Shown piece after piece: positions 8,243 to 14,845 of a stretch of 32,749 nucleotides of DNA (position 1 is the first letter of the stretch; every line of letters starts with the position of its first letter). The notes under the pieces were generated by a model that was not told the origin of the DNA, searched no databases, and saw only the letters and a program-made list of their open reading frames with translations. Source of the DNA: an uncultured Prevotella sp. (lineage in GTDB: Bacteria > Bacteroidota > Bacteroidia > Bacteroidales > Bacteroidaceae); NCBI GenBank assembly GCA_937906495.1, contig CALCVT010000125.1:1-32749 (forward strand). Reading direction: 5' to 3'. Both the position numbers and the translations under genes were made by a program.

Positions 8243-9631
8243 GTGCGTCCTAACGGCGAACGTCCCGACGGTCGGTTTGAATACCTGGTGGTAGTTGACA
8301 AAGCCGATACCCGTACGCCTAAAATCGAAATCAGCCGGCGCGGCAATGTGTACAACACCGAAATTTTACCCTCGCTCAAGGCCGACTATGCCATAGCCTA
8401 TAGCATGGGCGAGTATTCGCAACCCATTCGCATCGACAGCCAGCAGCGTCCCAACGATGCTCATTTGAATGCCACAGAGTGCATGCTGGAGTTTACCACT
8501 ACCATCAAGAACCTGCAAGTGGACTTCTCGCCTGCGCTGCAGGCCAAACTTACGCGCCACTCCAATCCTGTTGACCCCGATAAGGAGGAACTCCGACTGA
8601 CTATCCCCATTCGCCCCAAAATGGAGGCCCGGCAGAAGGCCGACAGCTTGCGCAAACGGTGCAACCAACTCGAAAACTTGCTGCAGACCAAGTCTGACCA
8701 GGCTACTGCGGCCGAGTGGGAAGAGTTGGACAACCTGATTAAACTCTCCGATGAGGCCGAGGAGGCGTACAATGCGATGCTACAGATTGCGATTTATGCC
8801 GAAGGGTCCAACCGTTTGGCACTCGACGCCGACCTGGTGGGAAATATGGGACCGCGCGAAAAGTATGCGTATGCCGTGCTCCCGCTGGTGATTGAAAAAA
8901 CCATCATTGTGGGTAAAAGCGCTGCCTTCTTTATGCAAGCATCCGAGCTCTATAAGCAGCGCAAGTACGAAGAGGCCCGCATAGCCTTTAAAAACTCACT
9001 GAATGTTGAGGGACTCGCCTTTAATATGCGCCCTACCATCAAGGAGTCGATAGCCCAGTGCGACTCGTGCATCCTTTACAACGATTTGGCCGCCAAGGCC
9101 ATGTCGCGCCTTGTGAAGTTGAAGAAGCAGGGTACAGCATCGCAGGAGGAGGTGGCCCGTTATGCCTCGGCCGCTATAACTTATATGCAAACGCTCAATA
9201 ACTACAACGCCAGCGAATTTTACACCACGCGCATCGGTAAACTCGAAAACATGCTCACCGGCATGCCGCTCAAATTTTTCTTTACCGTGGTAGAGTGGCA
9301 AACCCTTAACGAGGGCGACTACCTGCCCGGTGTGGAGATTTGGGCGTATCATGGCGTCGACCCCCTTGCTTCGAGCATGTTTACTTCCGACCGCAAGTTT
9401 ACGCGCATGGCCGAAAAGAAATCGCAGGACTTCAAGCAGATTGGCGTGACCGATGCAAATGGTGTGGCCGAAATGGAGATTGACCGCACCAACTTGCCCA
9501 CCGGTATCCTTTTCCGTCCCGGCAAGGAGCGCGACATCAAGATTAAGTACATGAGCATCGGCGAATTGTTCCGTCAGGCTACAGGTACTTATACCGAGAA
9601 GCGCTTCCGCCTGAAGATGTTCACCAAATAA
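8243..9631 (+). CDS. Main part of frameshifted exported protein with TPR-like segment
   Basis: The frame opens with GTG at 8243 but open codons extend back to 8222 or earlier, and the missing N-terminus is the signal peptide encoded at 8050-8223. The 462-aa portion has a coiled-coil-prone segment at about 128-175 (RQKADSLRKRCNQLENLLQT). It also has a helical region at about 225-300 with TPR-like spacing (ELYKQRKYEEARIAFKNSL), and a beta-rich C-terminal domain from about 345 with a pattern like a carboxypeptidase-regulatory or Ig-like fold (VTDANGVAEMEI). It is probably periplasmic. It continues the operon with the tubulin-like gene; function unknown. The GTG is unlikely to be a genuine start. 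Confidence 0.7.
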   Translation: MRPNGERPDGRFEYLVVVDKADTRTPKIEISRRGNVYNTEILPSLKADYAIAYSMGEYSQPIRIDSQQRPNDAHLNATECMLEFTTTIKNLQVDFSPALQAKLTRHSNPVDPDKEELRLTIPIRPKMEARQKADSLRKRCNQLENLLQTKSDQATAAEWEELDNLIKLSDEAEEAYNAMLQIAIYAEGSNRLALDADLVGNMGPREKYAYAVLPLVIEKTIIVGKSAAFFMQASELYKQRKYEEARIAFKNSLNVEGLAFNMRPTIKESIAQCDSCILYNDLAAKAMSRLVKLKKQGTASQEEVARYASAAITYMQTLNNYNASEFYTTRIGKLENMLTGMPLKFFFTVVEWQTLNEGDYLPGVEIWAYHGVDPLASSMFTSDRKFTRMAEKKSQDFKQIGVTDANGVAEMEIDRTNLPTGILFRPGKERDIKIKYMSIGELFRQATGTYTEKRFRLKMFTK

Positions 9632-9783
9632 GGCTCTGCCTTTCGTCTGCGGGTAGCAGCATTGTCATACTGCTGCAGGGCGTATCGCCTTGTGGTGCTC
9701 GTTAAACAAGCCCGTGTGCGGCTGCAACCGGAGTACGCAATCGGCATATTCACTTATAAATAACTCATAAACCATTTATTTAA

Positions 9784-10509
9784 ATGAAAACATTTATTTT
9801 TAAAAGCCTGTTGCTTGTAGCAGCCTTTACGCTGGCGGCAACGGATGCTTCAGCCCAGAAGTTTTTGAAGAAACTCGAGAAGGTGGTTAATGCCCTCGAT
9901 GCCAACAGCCAGCAACCCGCCGCCGACGAGGCACAGCAGGACACTGTGACAGTCGACACCAAGGAGATGCTGGCCAACGCTCCCCTCTACACCGTTATGA
10001 AGGTGGTACAGACGGACGAGAAGGGCGACACCCTTAAAAACGAAGACGGCACGATGATGTATCGGTACTTCCTCTTCGATCAGAACGGCAAGGTGTGCGA
10101 TCGCAACACGGCCCGCAAAGAACTGGGCAAAGCCATGAAGTCGTTCGGTATCGTTATCGCCAAGGTAGGTGGGGGTGCCGCAGTCGGGGCCTTGACTAGT
10201 AAAAAAAAGGGTTGGGGTGTTCTCACAGGTGTGGGCGTCGGAATTTTGGCATCGGGCGGCGACATCAAGAAGATGAAGGAACATCTTGTCAAAATGAAGG
10301 CCTGCCGCAAAGTTTTGAAGGCCTACGAAACCACCTTTACGGAAGAGGGTACGCCCATTGATGCCTCGGTTGACCTGACCAACGTAGACGGCATTAACTT
10401 CACGGAATCCGCGGAGGTAACGAAAGATGCCAACGAACTCAAGCAGGAACTCATGCAGTCGAAGGAGAACGGCGAGAATCTTGATAATTTTGACTTTGAC
10501 GCACTTTAG
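9784..10509 (+). CDS. Exported protein with glycine-zipper-like segment
   Basis: The 241-aa product starts with a signal peptide (MKTFIFKSLLLVAAFTLAATDASAQ). At about 120-155 there is a Gly/Ala/Val-rich stretch with small residues at regular spacing (KVGGGAAVGALTSKKKGWG and VLTGVGVGILASGG). This resembles glycine-zipper membrane-inserting segments. The flanking regions are charged and helical. A 152-bp gap separates it from the previous gene, so it may have its own promoter, but orientation and exported character fit the cluster. A hairpin followed by a T tract at 10652-10697 marks the end of the transcription unit. The role is unknown. Confidence 0.7.
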   Translation: MKTFIFKSLLLVAAFTLAATDASAQKFLKKLEKVVNALDANSQQPAADEAQQDTVTVDTKEMLANAPLYTVMKVVQTDEKGDTLKNEDGTMMYRYFLFDQNGKVCDRNTARKELGKAMKSFGIVIAKVGGGAAVGALTSKKKGWGVLTGVGVGILASGGDIKKMKEHLVKMKACRKVLKAYETTFTEEGTPIDASVDLTNVDGINFTESAEVTKDANELKQELMQSKENGENLDNFDFDAL

Positions 10510-10651
10510 GCTTAAATCCCAGACTGGATATGTGAGTTGGCTGGCAAAAAGGAGTATATAAAACGAAGGAGGTATGATCCTTGTCTAAATGTATATTTCA
10601 TACTACAATAATAAATGCCAGTTTCTAAAATCAAATATCGTCCTGAAATAC

Positions 10652-10697
10652 AGGATGCTGTTCTGCTTAAATTTAATGGCGGGGCAGCATCCTTTTT
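10652..10697 (+). terminator. Rho-independent terminator after the tubulin-like cluster
   Basis: The arms GGATGCTG (10653-10660) and CAGCATCC (10685-10692) pair, and the stem extends inward by six more pairs including G-U pairs, giving about 14 bp around an AT-rich loop. It is followed by TTTTT at 10693-10697. It sits about 140 bp after the last gene of the cluster. Confidence 0.7.
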
Positions 10698-11018
10698 GTT
10701 TGTCTGCAACTCTTTGATGAGGCAGTGGCGGAAGGGAACATAGGGGCTGTCGTGCAATAGGCATCCGCTTCGGATTGTTGAAGGGTAATTTGTCAAAAAA
10801 GGAGCATTCCGGATTGTTGTAAGTGGTGATTTCGTAAAATTCCAGTGCCACTCAAGTGTTTGACCAAAGTTCTGCAAGTAAGCATTTAGCGTTATGCAAT
10901 TCACTATTTCTGTTAAGTTAAGGAATAACCTTGCGGTGAATGGTGGCAGCTACGTTAATAAAACTGCGCAAAGGTGCAATAAAAGCGCCTTTTCGGCTCG
11001 ACTTCGTCAAAAAAGCAG

Positions 11019-11026
11019 TACTTTTG
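11019..11026 (+). promoter_or_regulatory. Promoter -7 element (TACTTTTG) for cvpA-sufB
   Basis: TACTTTTG matches the Bacteroidetes -7 consensus TAnnTTTG and lies 26 bp before the ATG at 11053. There is no good TTG at the expected -33 distance. The position supports the 11053 start over the longer upstream frame. Confidence 0.5.
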
Positions 11027-11052
11027 CCTACTCAAAACAACATTCGAAAATT

Positions 11053-11580
11053 ATGATCGACATCTTTATCTGCGTCCTGCTCCTTTGGGCAGCTTTTAGC
11101 GGCTGGCGTGCAGGATTTATCAAGGAGGTGGTTTCGACCGTTGGTTTCCTGGTCGGACTCTTAATAGCTGCAACCTGTTACAGCGCGTTTAGCGAATTTT
11201 TGGCAGTAAAGGGTACAGAAACCAACATGCTAACCAGTGTTATAGCCTTCTTCTTGCTGTGGATTATTGTGCCCATCCTCTTAGGCTTGGTAGCAAACTT
11301 GCTGACTAAGGCTCTGAAGGGCATGCAGTTGGGCATACCCAACTCCATTTTGGGCGCAACGGTGAGTGTGCTTAAGTACGTAGTGCTTTTGAGCTGCGTG
11401 CTCAATGTGATGCAAGCCCTTCACATCATGAACGATGAAAAGACAGCCGACTCCCATCTGTTCAAACCCGTAGCCGGCGCCTTGCAAATGTTTTTTGCAG
11501 CCGACTCGTTCAAAACCGCACCTGCCGATTCGGTCGAGGCGCAGCCCGATACCATTTGGGTAGATGTCAGCAAAAAATAA
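11053..11580 (+). CDS. cvpA: CvpA family membrane protein
   Basis: The 175-aa product has four predicted transmembrane helices in the first 130 residues, with the CvpA-type start (MIDIFICVLLLWAAFSGWRA, then GFIKE) in which a short helix is followed by the conserved W..GF..E motif. A soluble acidic C-terminal tail of about 45 residues follows. CvpA family proteins are inner-membrane proteins originally tied to colicin V production and linked to envelope homeostasis. The frame is open upstream to 10894, but a promoter -7 element at 11019-11026 and the family's usual N-terminus favour 11053. The 3' end overlaps a possible upstream start of sufB at 11564. Confidence 0.85.
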   Translation: MIDIFICVLLLWAAFSGWRAGFIKEVVSTVGFLVGLLIAATCYSAFSEFLAVKGTETNMLTSVIAFFLLWIIVPILLGLVANLLTKALKGMQLGIPNSILGATVSVLKYVVLLSCVLNVMQALHIMNDEKTADSHLFKPVAGALQMFFAADSFKTAPADSVEAQPDTIWVDVSKK

Positions 11581-11590
11581 CCCGAAAGCC

Positions 11591-13033
11591 ATGGCATCCA
11601 ACGAATACGTAAAAGAAATAGCCGACAAAAAGTACGAATACGGCTTTACTACCGATGTTCATACCGAAATCATTGATTGTGGACTCAACGAAGATGTAAT
11701 CCGTTTGATTTCGGCCAAAAAAGAAGAACCCGAGTGGCTCCTTGAGTTTCGCCTCAAGGCCTACCGTTACTGGCTTACATTAGAGCAGCCCGATTGGGCA
11801 CATGTAAACCTGCCGGCAATCGACTACCAAGCCATCTCTTACTATGCCGACCCCACTAAAAAGCAGAAGGATGAGGGTAAAAAGGAGATAGACCCAGAGT
11901 TGATGAAGACCTTCGATAAATTAGGTATCCCCCTTGAGGAACGCATGGCGCTTGCTGGTGTGGCTGTCGACGCAGTGATGGACTCGGTAAGTGTTAAAAC
12001 TACTTTTAAGGAGAAGTTGCAGGAAAAGGGCATCATCTTCAGTTCCATTTCAGAGGCTGTGCGCGAAAATCCAGAGTTGGTGCGCAAATATTTAGGTTCG
12101 GTTGTGAGTTATCGCGACAACTACTTTGCAGCGCTCAACAGTGCCGTTTTCTCTGATGGTTCGTTTGTTTATATCCCCAAGGGTGTACGTTGCCCCATGG
12201 AGTTGTCTACTTACTTCCGTATCAATGCCCGCAACACCGGACAGTTTGAGCGTACGCTCATTGTTTGCGACGATGGCGGCTACGTGAGCTACCTGGAAGG
12301 CTGTACAGCCCCCATGCGCGATGAAAACCAGCTACATGCAGCCATTGTAGAGATTGTGGTGAAAGAAAATGCCGAAGTTAAATACTCAACTGTCCAAAAC
12401 TGGTATCCTGGCGATAAGAATGGTAAAGGCGGTGTATACAACCTTGTGACCAAGCGCGGACATTTGCGTGGTGCAAACTCCAAACTCTCATGGACACAGG
12501 TAGAGACCGGTTCTGCTATTACCTGGAAGTACCCTTCGTGTGTGCTCATGGGCGATAATTCGCAGGCCGAATTCTACTCGGTAGCTGTAACCAACAACTA
12601 CCAGGAGGCCGATACCGGTACTAAGATGGTACATATAGGCCGCAATACCCGCAGTACAATCATATCGAAAGGTATTTCGGCCGGAAAAAGCCAAAACTCC
12701 TATCGCGGTTTGGTTAAAGTAGGTTCAAAGGCTTGCGGTGCTCGCAACTACTCCTCGTGCGACTCCTTGCTGTTGGGTTCGGAATGCGGTGCCCACACCT
12801 TCCCTTACATTGACGTACGTAACCCCGATTCTACTGTAGAGCACGAGGCAACTACCTCAAAGATATCCGAAGAGCAGTTGCTCTATTGCAACCAGCGCGG
12901 CATACCAACTGAAGATGCCGTTTCGCTCATTGTTGGCGGCTACGCCAAAGACGTTATCAATAAACTCCCCATGGAGTTTGCCGTTGAGGCTCAAAAACTG
13001 TTGAGCGTTTCGCTCGAAGGTAGTGTCGGATAG
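11591..13033 (+). CDS. sufB: Fe-S cluster assembly scaffold SufB
   Basis: The 480-aa product (489 from the upstream ATG at 11564) matches SufB throughout: NEYVKEIADKKYEYGFTTD at the start, a central beta-helix with YSTVQNWYPGD, and a C-terminal half with the family blocks SRGL/SYRGLV, SCDSLLLGS and EHEATTSKISEEQLLYCNQR. SufB is the scaffold on which the Suf system builds Fe-S clusters with SufC (ATPase) and SufD. I prefer ATG 11591 because family members begin only a few residues before NEYV; 11564 would overlap cvpA by 17 bp. No sufC, sufD or sufS follows: the next gene is on the opposite strand after a strong hairpin. The rest of the system must be elsewhere in the genome. Confidence 0.95.
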   Translation: MASNEYVKEIADKKYEYGFTTDVHTEIIDCGLNEDVIRLISAKKEEPEWLLEFRLKAYRYWLTLEQPDWAHVNLPAIDYQAISYYADPTKKQKDEGKKEIDPELMKTFDKLGIPLEERMALAGVAVDAVMDSVSVKTTFKEKLQEKGIIFSSISEAVRENPELVRKYLGSVVSYRDNYFAALNSAVFSDGSFVYIPKGVRCPMELSTYFRINARNTGQFERTLIVCDDGGYVSYLEGCTAPMRDENQLHAAIVEIVVKENAEVKYSTVQNWYPGDKNGKGGVYNLVTKRGHLRGANSKLSWTQVETGSAITWKYPSCVLMGDNSQAEFYSVAVTNNYQEADTGTKMVHIGRNTRSTIISKGISAGKSQNSYRGLVKVGSKACGARNYSSCDSLLLGSECGAHTFPYIDVRNPDSTVEHEATTSKISEEQLLYCNQRGIPTEDAVSLIVGGYAKDVINKLPMEFAVEAQKLLSVSLEGSVG

Positions 13034-13063
13034 TTATAGCCCTTTGCTCCGCCATTTATGCAA

Positions 13064-13114
13064 AAACGGCTTGCAGCACATCCCCCCGGGGGGCGGAAAG
13101 GCTGCAAGCCGTTT
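13064..13114. terminator. Bidirectional terminator between sufB and the AlaX gene
   Basis: Perfect 14-bp arms AAACGGCTTGCAGC (13064-13077) and GCTGCAAGCCGTTT (13101-13114) flank a loop that contains the self-complementary CCCCCCGGGGGG. On the minus strand the hairpin is followed by a T run (plus-strand AAAAA at 13062-13066), and on the plus strand by a T-rich tail. It lies between convergent genes. Confidence 0.8.
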
Positions 13115-13158
13115 GATGTTTTAAGTATGTTGCACAATGCCAGCGTTGTGGCGTAGGT

Positions 13159-13650
13159 TTAATTGGCTTTTACTCCCAACTTAAAGCGTACTCTGAAACT
13201 GTGCTTCTCAGCATCCCAGTTGGTACCAAGCAAGATAAATTCGCCAAGTTCGCTTGTGCGTTCTACATGACTCCCAATACACAGACACTGATCGTAGTTG
13301 CCAATACGCACCAGGCGTAGCAGTTCGCTCGCCCCTTCAGGCAGGCGGTCGGTAGCCACTCCTTCGGGAAGTTCGTTGGCTCGTACAAATTCGTACGTTA
13401 CTGGTAAGTCGGCTTTAATCAGTTCGTTCATACGGTCAACAATTTGCTGCACCGTAGCTTCATCTGGCTCTTGGGACAGAATAAAACTGATTTTGCTCTT
13501 TTTACGTTCGATATGTGCGTTACGTGAACGTTCGCAGCCAAACATTCGTCCCATGGTTTGGTTGAGCAAATGTTCGGCCGTATGCATGGGCGGGTATTCC
13601 GCTTTGTTGTGCTCGTTTAGTTGCTGAGCAATTTCTTCGCTTGTAGACAT
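13159..13650 (-). CDS. AlaX-type stand-alone tRNA-editing protein
   Basis: The 163-aa product is the second-additional domain (SAD) shared by alanyl- and threonyl-tRNA synthetases. The zinc ligands are visible as HTAEH (His23, His27) and CIGSH (Cys124, His128), the HxxxH...CxxxH arrangement that binds zinc in the editing site. Proteins of this length without a synthetase core hydrolyse mischarged tRNAs such as Ser-tRNA(Ala) in trans. The exact substrate cannot be read from the sequence. It is a single-gene unit on the minus strand with a strong promoter at 13680-13710, 30 bp before the ATG. Confidence 0.85.
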   Translation of the reverse strand: MSTSEEIAQQLNEHNKAEYPPMHTAEHLLNQTMGRMFGCERSRNAHIERKKSKISFILSQEPDEATVQQIVDRMNELIKADLPVTYEFVRANELPEGVATDRLPEGASELLRLVRIGNYDQCLCIGSHVERTSELGEFILLGTNWDAEKHSFRVRFKLGVKAN

Positions 13651-13679
13651 CTTTCGTAGATATTATGCTTTACTTTGGG

Positions 13680-13710
13680 CAAAGATAGTGAAAGGCGAGC
13701 GCAGTGGCAA
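13680..13710 (-). promoter_or_regulatory. Sigma-ABfr-type promoter for the AlaX gene
   Basis: On the minus strand TTG (13708-13710) is followed after 20 nt by TATCTTTG (13680-13687), matching TTTG/N19-21/TAnnTTTG. It ends 30 bp before the ATG at 13650. The spacer reads CACTGCGCTCGCC in part and recurs nearby and before purL. Confidence 0.75.
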
Positions 13711-13793
13711 GCTAAAACTTTGTTTTCAAGCTATCCACTGCCGAGCCGCCTCCTATCTTCTTTAAAGATAGTGAAAGGTGAGCGCAGTGGCAA
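13681..13793. repeat. Two 30-nt direct repeats carrying a promoter-like element
   Basis: Copies at 13681-13710 and 13764-13793 differ by one base and both contain AAAGATAGTGAAAGG followed by GAGCGCAGTGGCAA with one variable base between. The first is a complete minus-strand promoter; in the second the terminal G of TAnnTTTG is replaced, so it is probably inactive. A 7-bp inverted repeat (CTATCTT/AAGATAG) lies immediately at the second copy, at 13752-13770. Confidence 0.75.
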
Positions 13794-13804
13794 CTCCTTC
13801 AGTT

Positions 13805-13812
13805 TACTTTTG
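13805..13812 (+). promoter_or_regulatory. Promoter -7 element (TACTTTTG) for the lipoprotein gene
   Basis: TACTTTTG fits TAnnTTTG and lies 71 bp before the lipoprotein ATG at 13884. No clear -33 TTTG is present, so the call is tentative. Confidence 0.35.
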
Positions 13813-13883
13813 CAGATGGAGGCATCCACCCCTTAATGGGTGGCAATCCCATCGGCCAAATCCCCCATAACTCCATTGTTCTA

Positions 13884-14438
13884 ATGAAACATTTACTCCG
13901 TACCATTCTTCCGGCCTGCGCCTTGTTAGCAAGTGTGGCAGGATGCAGTTCCGATGTTGAGGACTATTATGCTCACGAACGCGCCTTTTTGCGTTTCACC
14001 CCTGTAACAGCTATCCATCCCCTTTACACGGCGCTCAATAACCCCGGCATGTTTTGCCAGATAACCATAGGCACGCGCACCTACGAGTTTAAAGGAACCG
14101 ATGGAACCACCGGATCGTATCCGCTTACAGCCTTGGAGAACTATGGTAAGCCTGAGTGTATCGCCGGCTTTGTGGTAGGCATTCCATCAACCTACGACAT
14201 GAACATGCAGCAGCGCCCTGTGGCATACGATTTGGCATGCCCTACTTGTTACGAGGAGAACATGCTGCAGCGTTCGCTCAGTTTTAGTGGTCCCGAAGAA
14301 CTTACCTGCCCTCGCTGCCATTGTGTATACGATCTTACCAATGGCCTGTTGCGTGAGGGAGAACATGCTGTCAAACAACTCTACCGTTATCGTATCAGTT
14401 ATGCTGCTGCCAACGATTTGGTGGTCATTATGAACTAA
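13884..14438 (+). CDS. Lipoprotein with Rieske-like / zinc-ribbon cysteine pattern
   Basis: Starting at ATG 13884, the 184-aa product has a lipoprotein signal peptide ending in the lipobox VAGC (Cys21), so it is anchored in the envelope. Two CxxC motifs follow, CPTC (Cys119, Cys122) and CPRCHC (Cys142, Cys145, Cys147), the second followed by VYDLTNG. That last block resembles the second cluster-binding box of Rieske domains (CPCH....(F/Y)D...G), but the usual first-box His is replaced by Cys. It may bind Zn or a modified Fe-S centre. The frame is open upstream to 13836, but the signal peptide fixes 13884. It stands alone, with terminator hairpins downstream. Confidence 0.75.
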   Translation: MKHLLRTILPACALLASVAGCSSDVEDYYAHERAFLRFTPVTAIHPLYTALNNPGMFCQITIGTRTYEFKGTDGTTGSYPLTALENYGKPECIAGFVVGIPSTYDMNMQQRPVAYDLACPTCYEENMLQRSLSFSGPEELTCPRCHCVYDLTNGLLREGEHAVKQLYRYRISYAAANDLVVIMN

Positions 14439-14545
14439 CCCGTGCAGGCATCGTGCCCGACGTAATCAGTATTTCGTATAAAAATCCATTTTCGTTCTGA
14501 CTATTATTTGAGTGTTCTACAACTCTCCCTAAAGCATATTAGCAA

Positions 14546-14581
14546 AACGAGGCCGACTTGCAATTGCAGGTCGGCCTCGTT
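14546..14581. terminator. Hairpin terminator after the lipoprotein gene
   Basis: Perfect 12-bp arms AACGAGGCCGAC (14546-14557) and GTCGGCCTCGTT (14570-14581) flank a 12-nt loop. The minus-strand side ends in TTTT. It lies about 110 bp after the lipoprotein stop and may act in both directions. Confidence 0.7.
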
Positions 14582-14749
14582 AAGTTGATGTACAATGTTT
14601 GACATAACACCTCAAGGTTTGTATAGGCTGACTGTTGAGCATCGCCTTTTTACTTTTGAGAATGGAACGTGTGTTGAATGTTAGAATGCGTGTAGCCGTT
14701 GGTTGCGGTTGACAGATTGGGCTGCACGAATCGGCAGCGTAAAAACAAG

Positions 14750-14783
14750 CAGCGCGAAGCCTGTTTATGCAGGCCTCGCGCTG
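14750..14783 (-). terminator. Terminator of purL
   Basis: Arms CAGCGCGAAGCCTG (14750-14763) and CAGGCCTCGCGCTG (14770-14783) pair over 14 bp with one mismatch around a 6-nt loop. On the minus strand the stem is followed by a T run (plus AAAAA at 14741-14745). It lies 63 bp after the purL stop. Confidence 0.75.
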
Positions 14784-14845
14784 TAATTACAATAAGATGT
14801 ATTGTGTATGGATAAGATTGGCCGCAGGGGCCGTTGTCCATGCAA

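Larger units (their letters stand above)
10510..11052. other. Intergenic region between the tubulin-like cluster and cvpA
   Basis: It contains the terminator hairpin at 10652-10697 and the -7 promoter element at 11019-11026. A 10-nt direct repeat CGGATTGTTG occurs at 10771 and 10810. Minus-strand frames here (10512-10904) have low-complexity composition without family resemblance, so I do not call a gene. Confidence 0.45.
14439..14845. other. Intergenic stretch between convergent genes
   Basis: It holds two hairpins, at 14546-14581 and 14750-14783, which end the lipoprotein and purL transcripts. I see no gene in it. Confidence 0.6.

Noticed and set aside
10512..10904. A 130-codon minus-strand frame between clusters
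   Set aside because: It contains a terminator hairpin and has no domain, signal peptide or matching codon usage.
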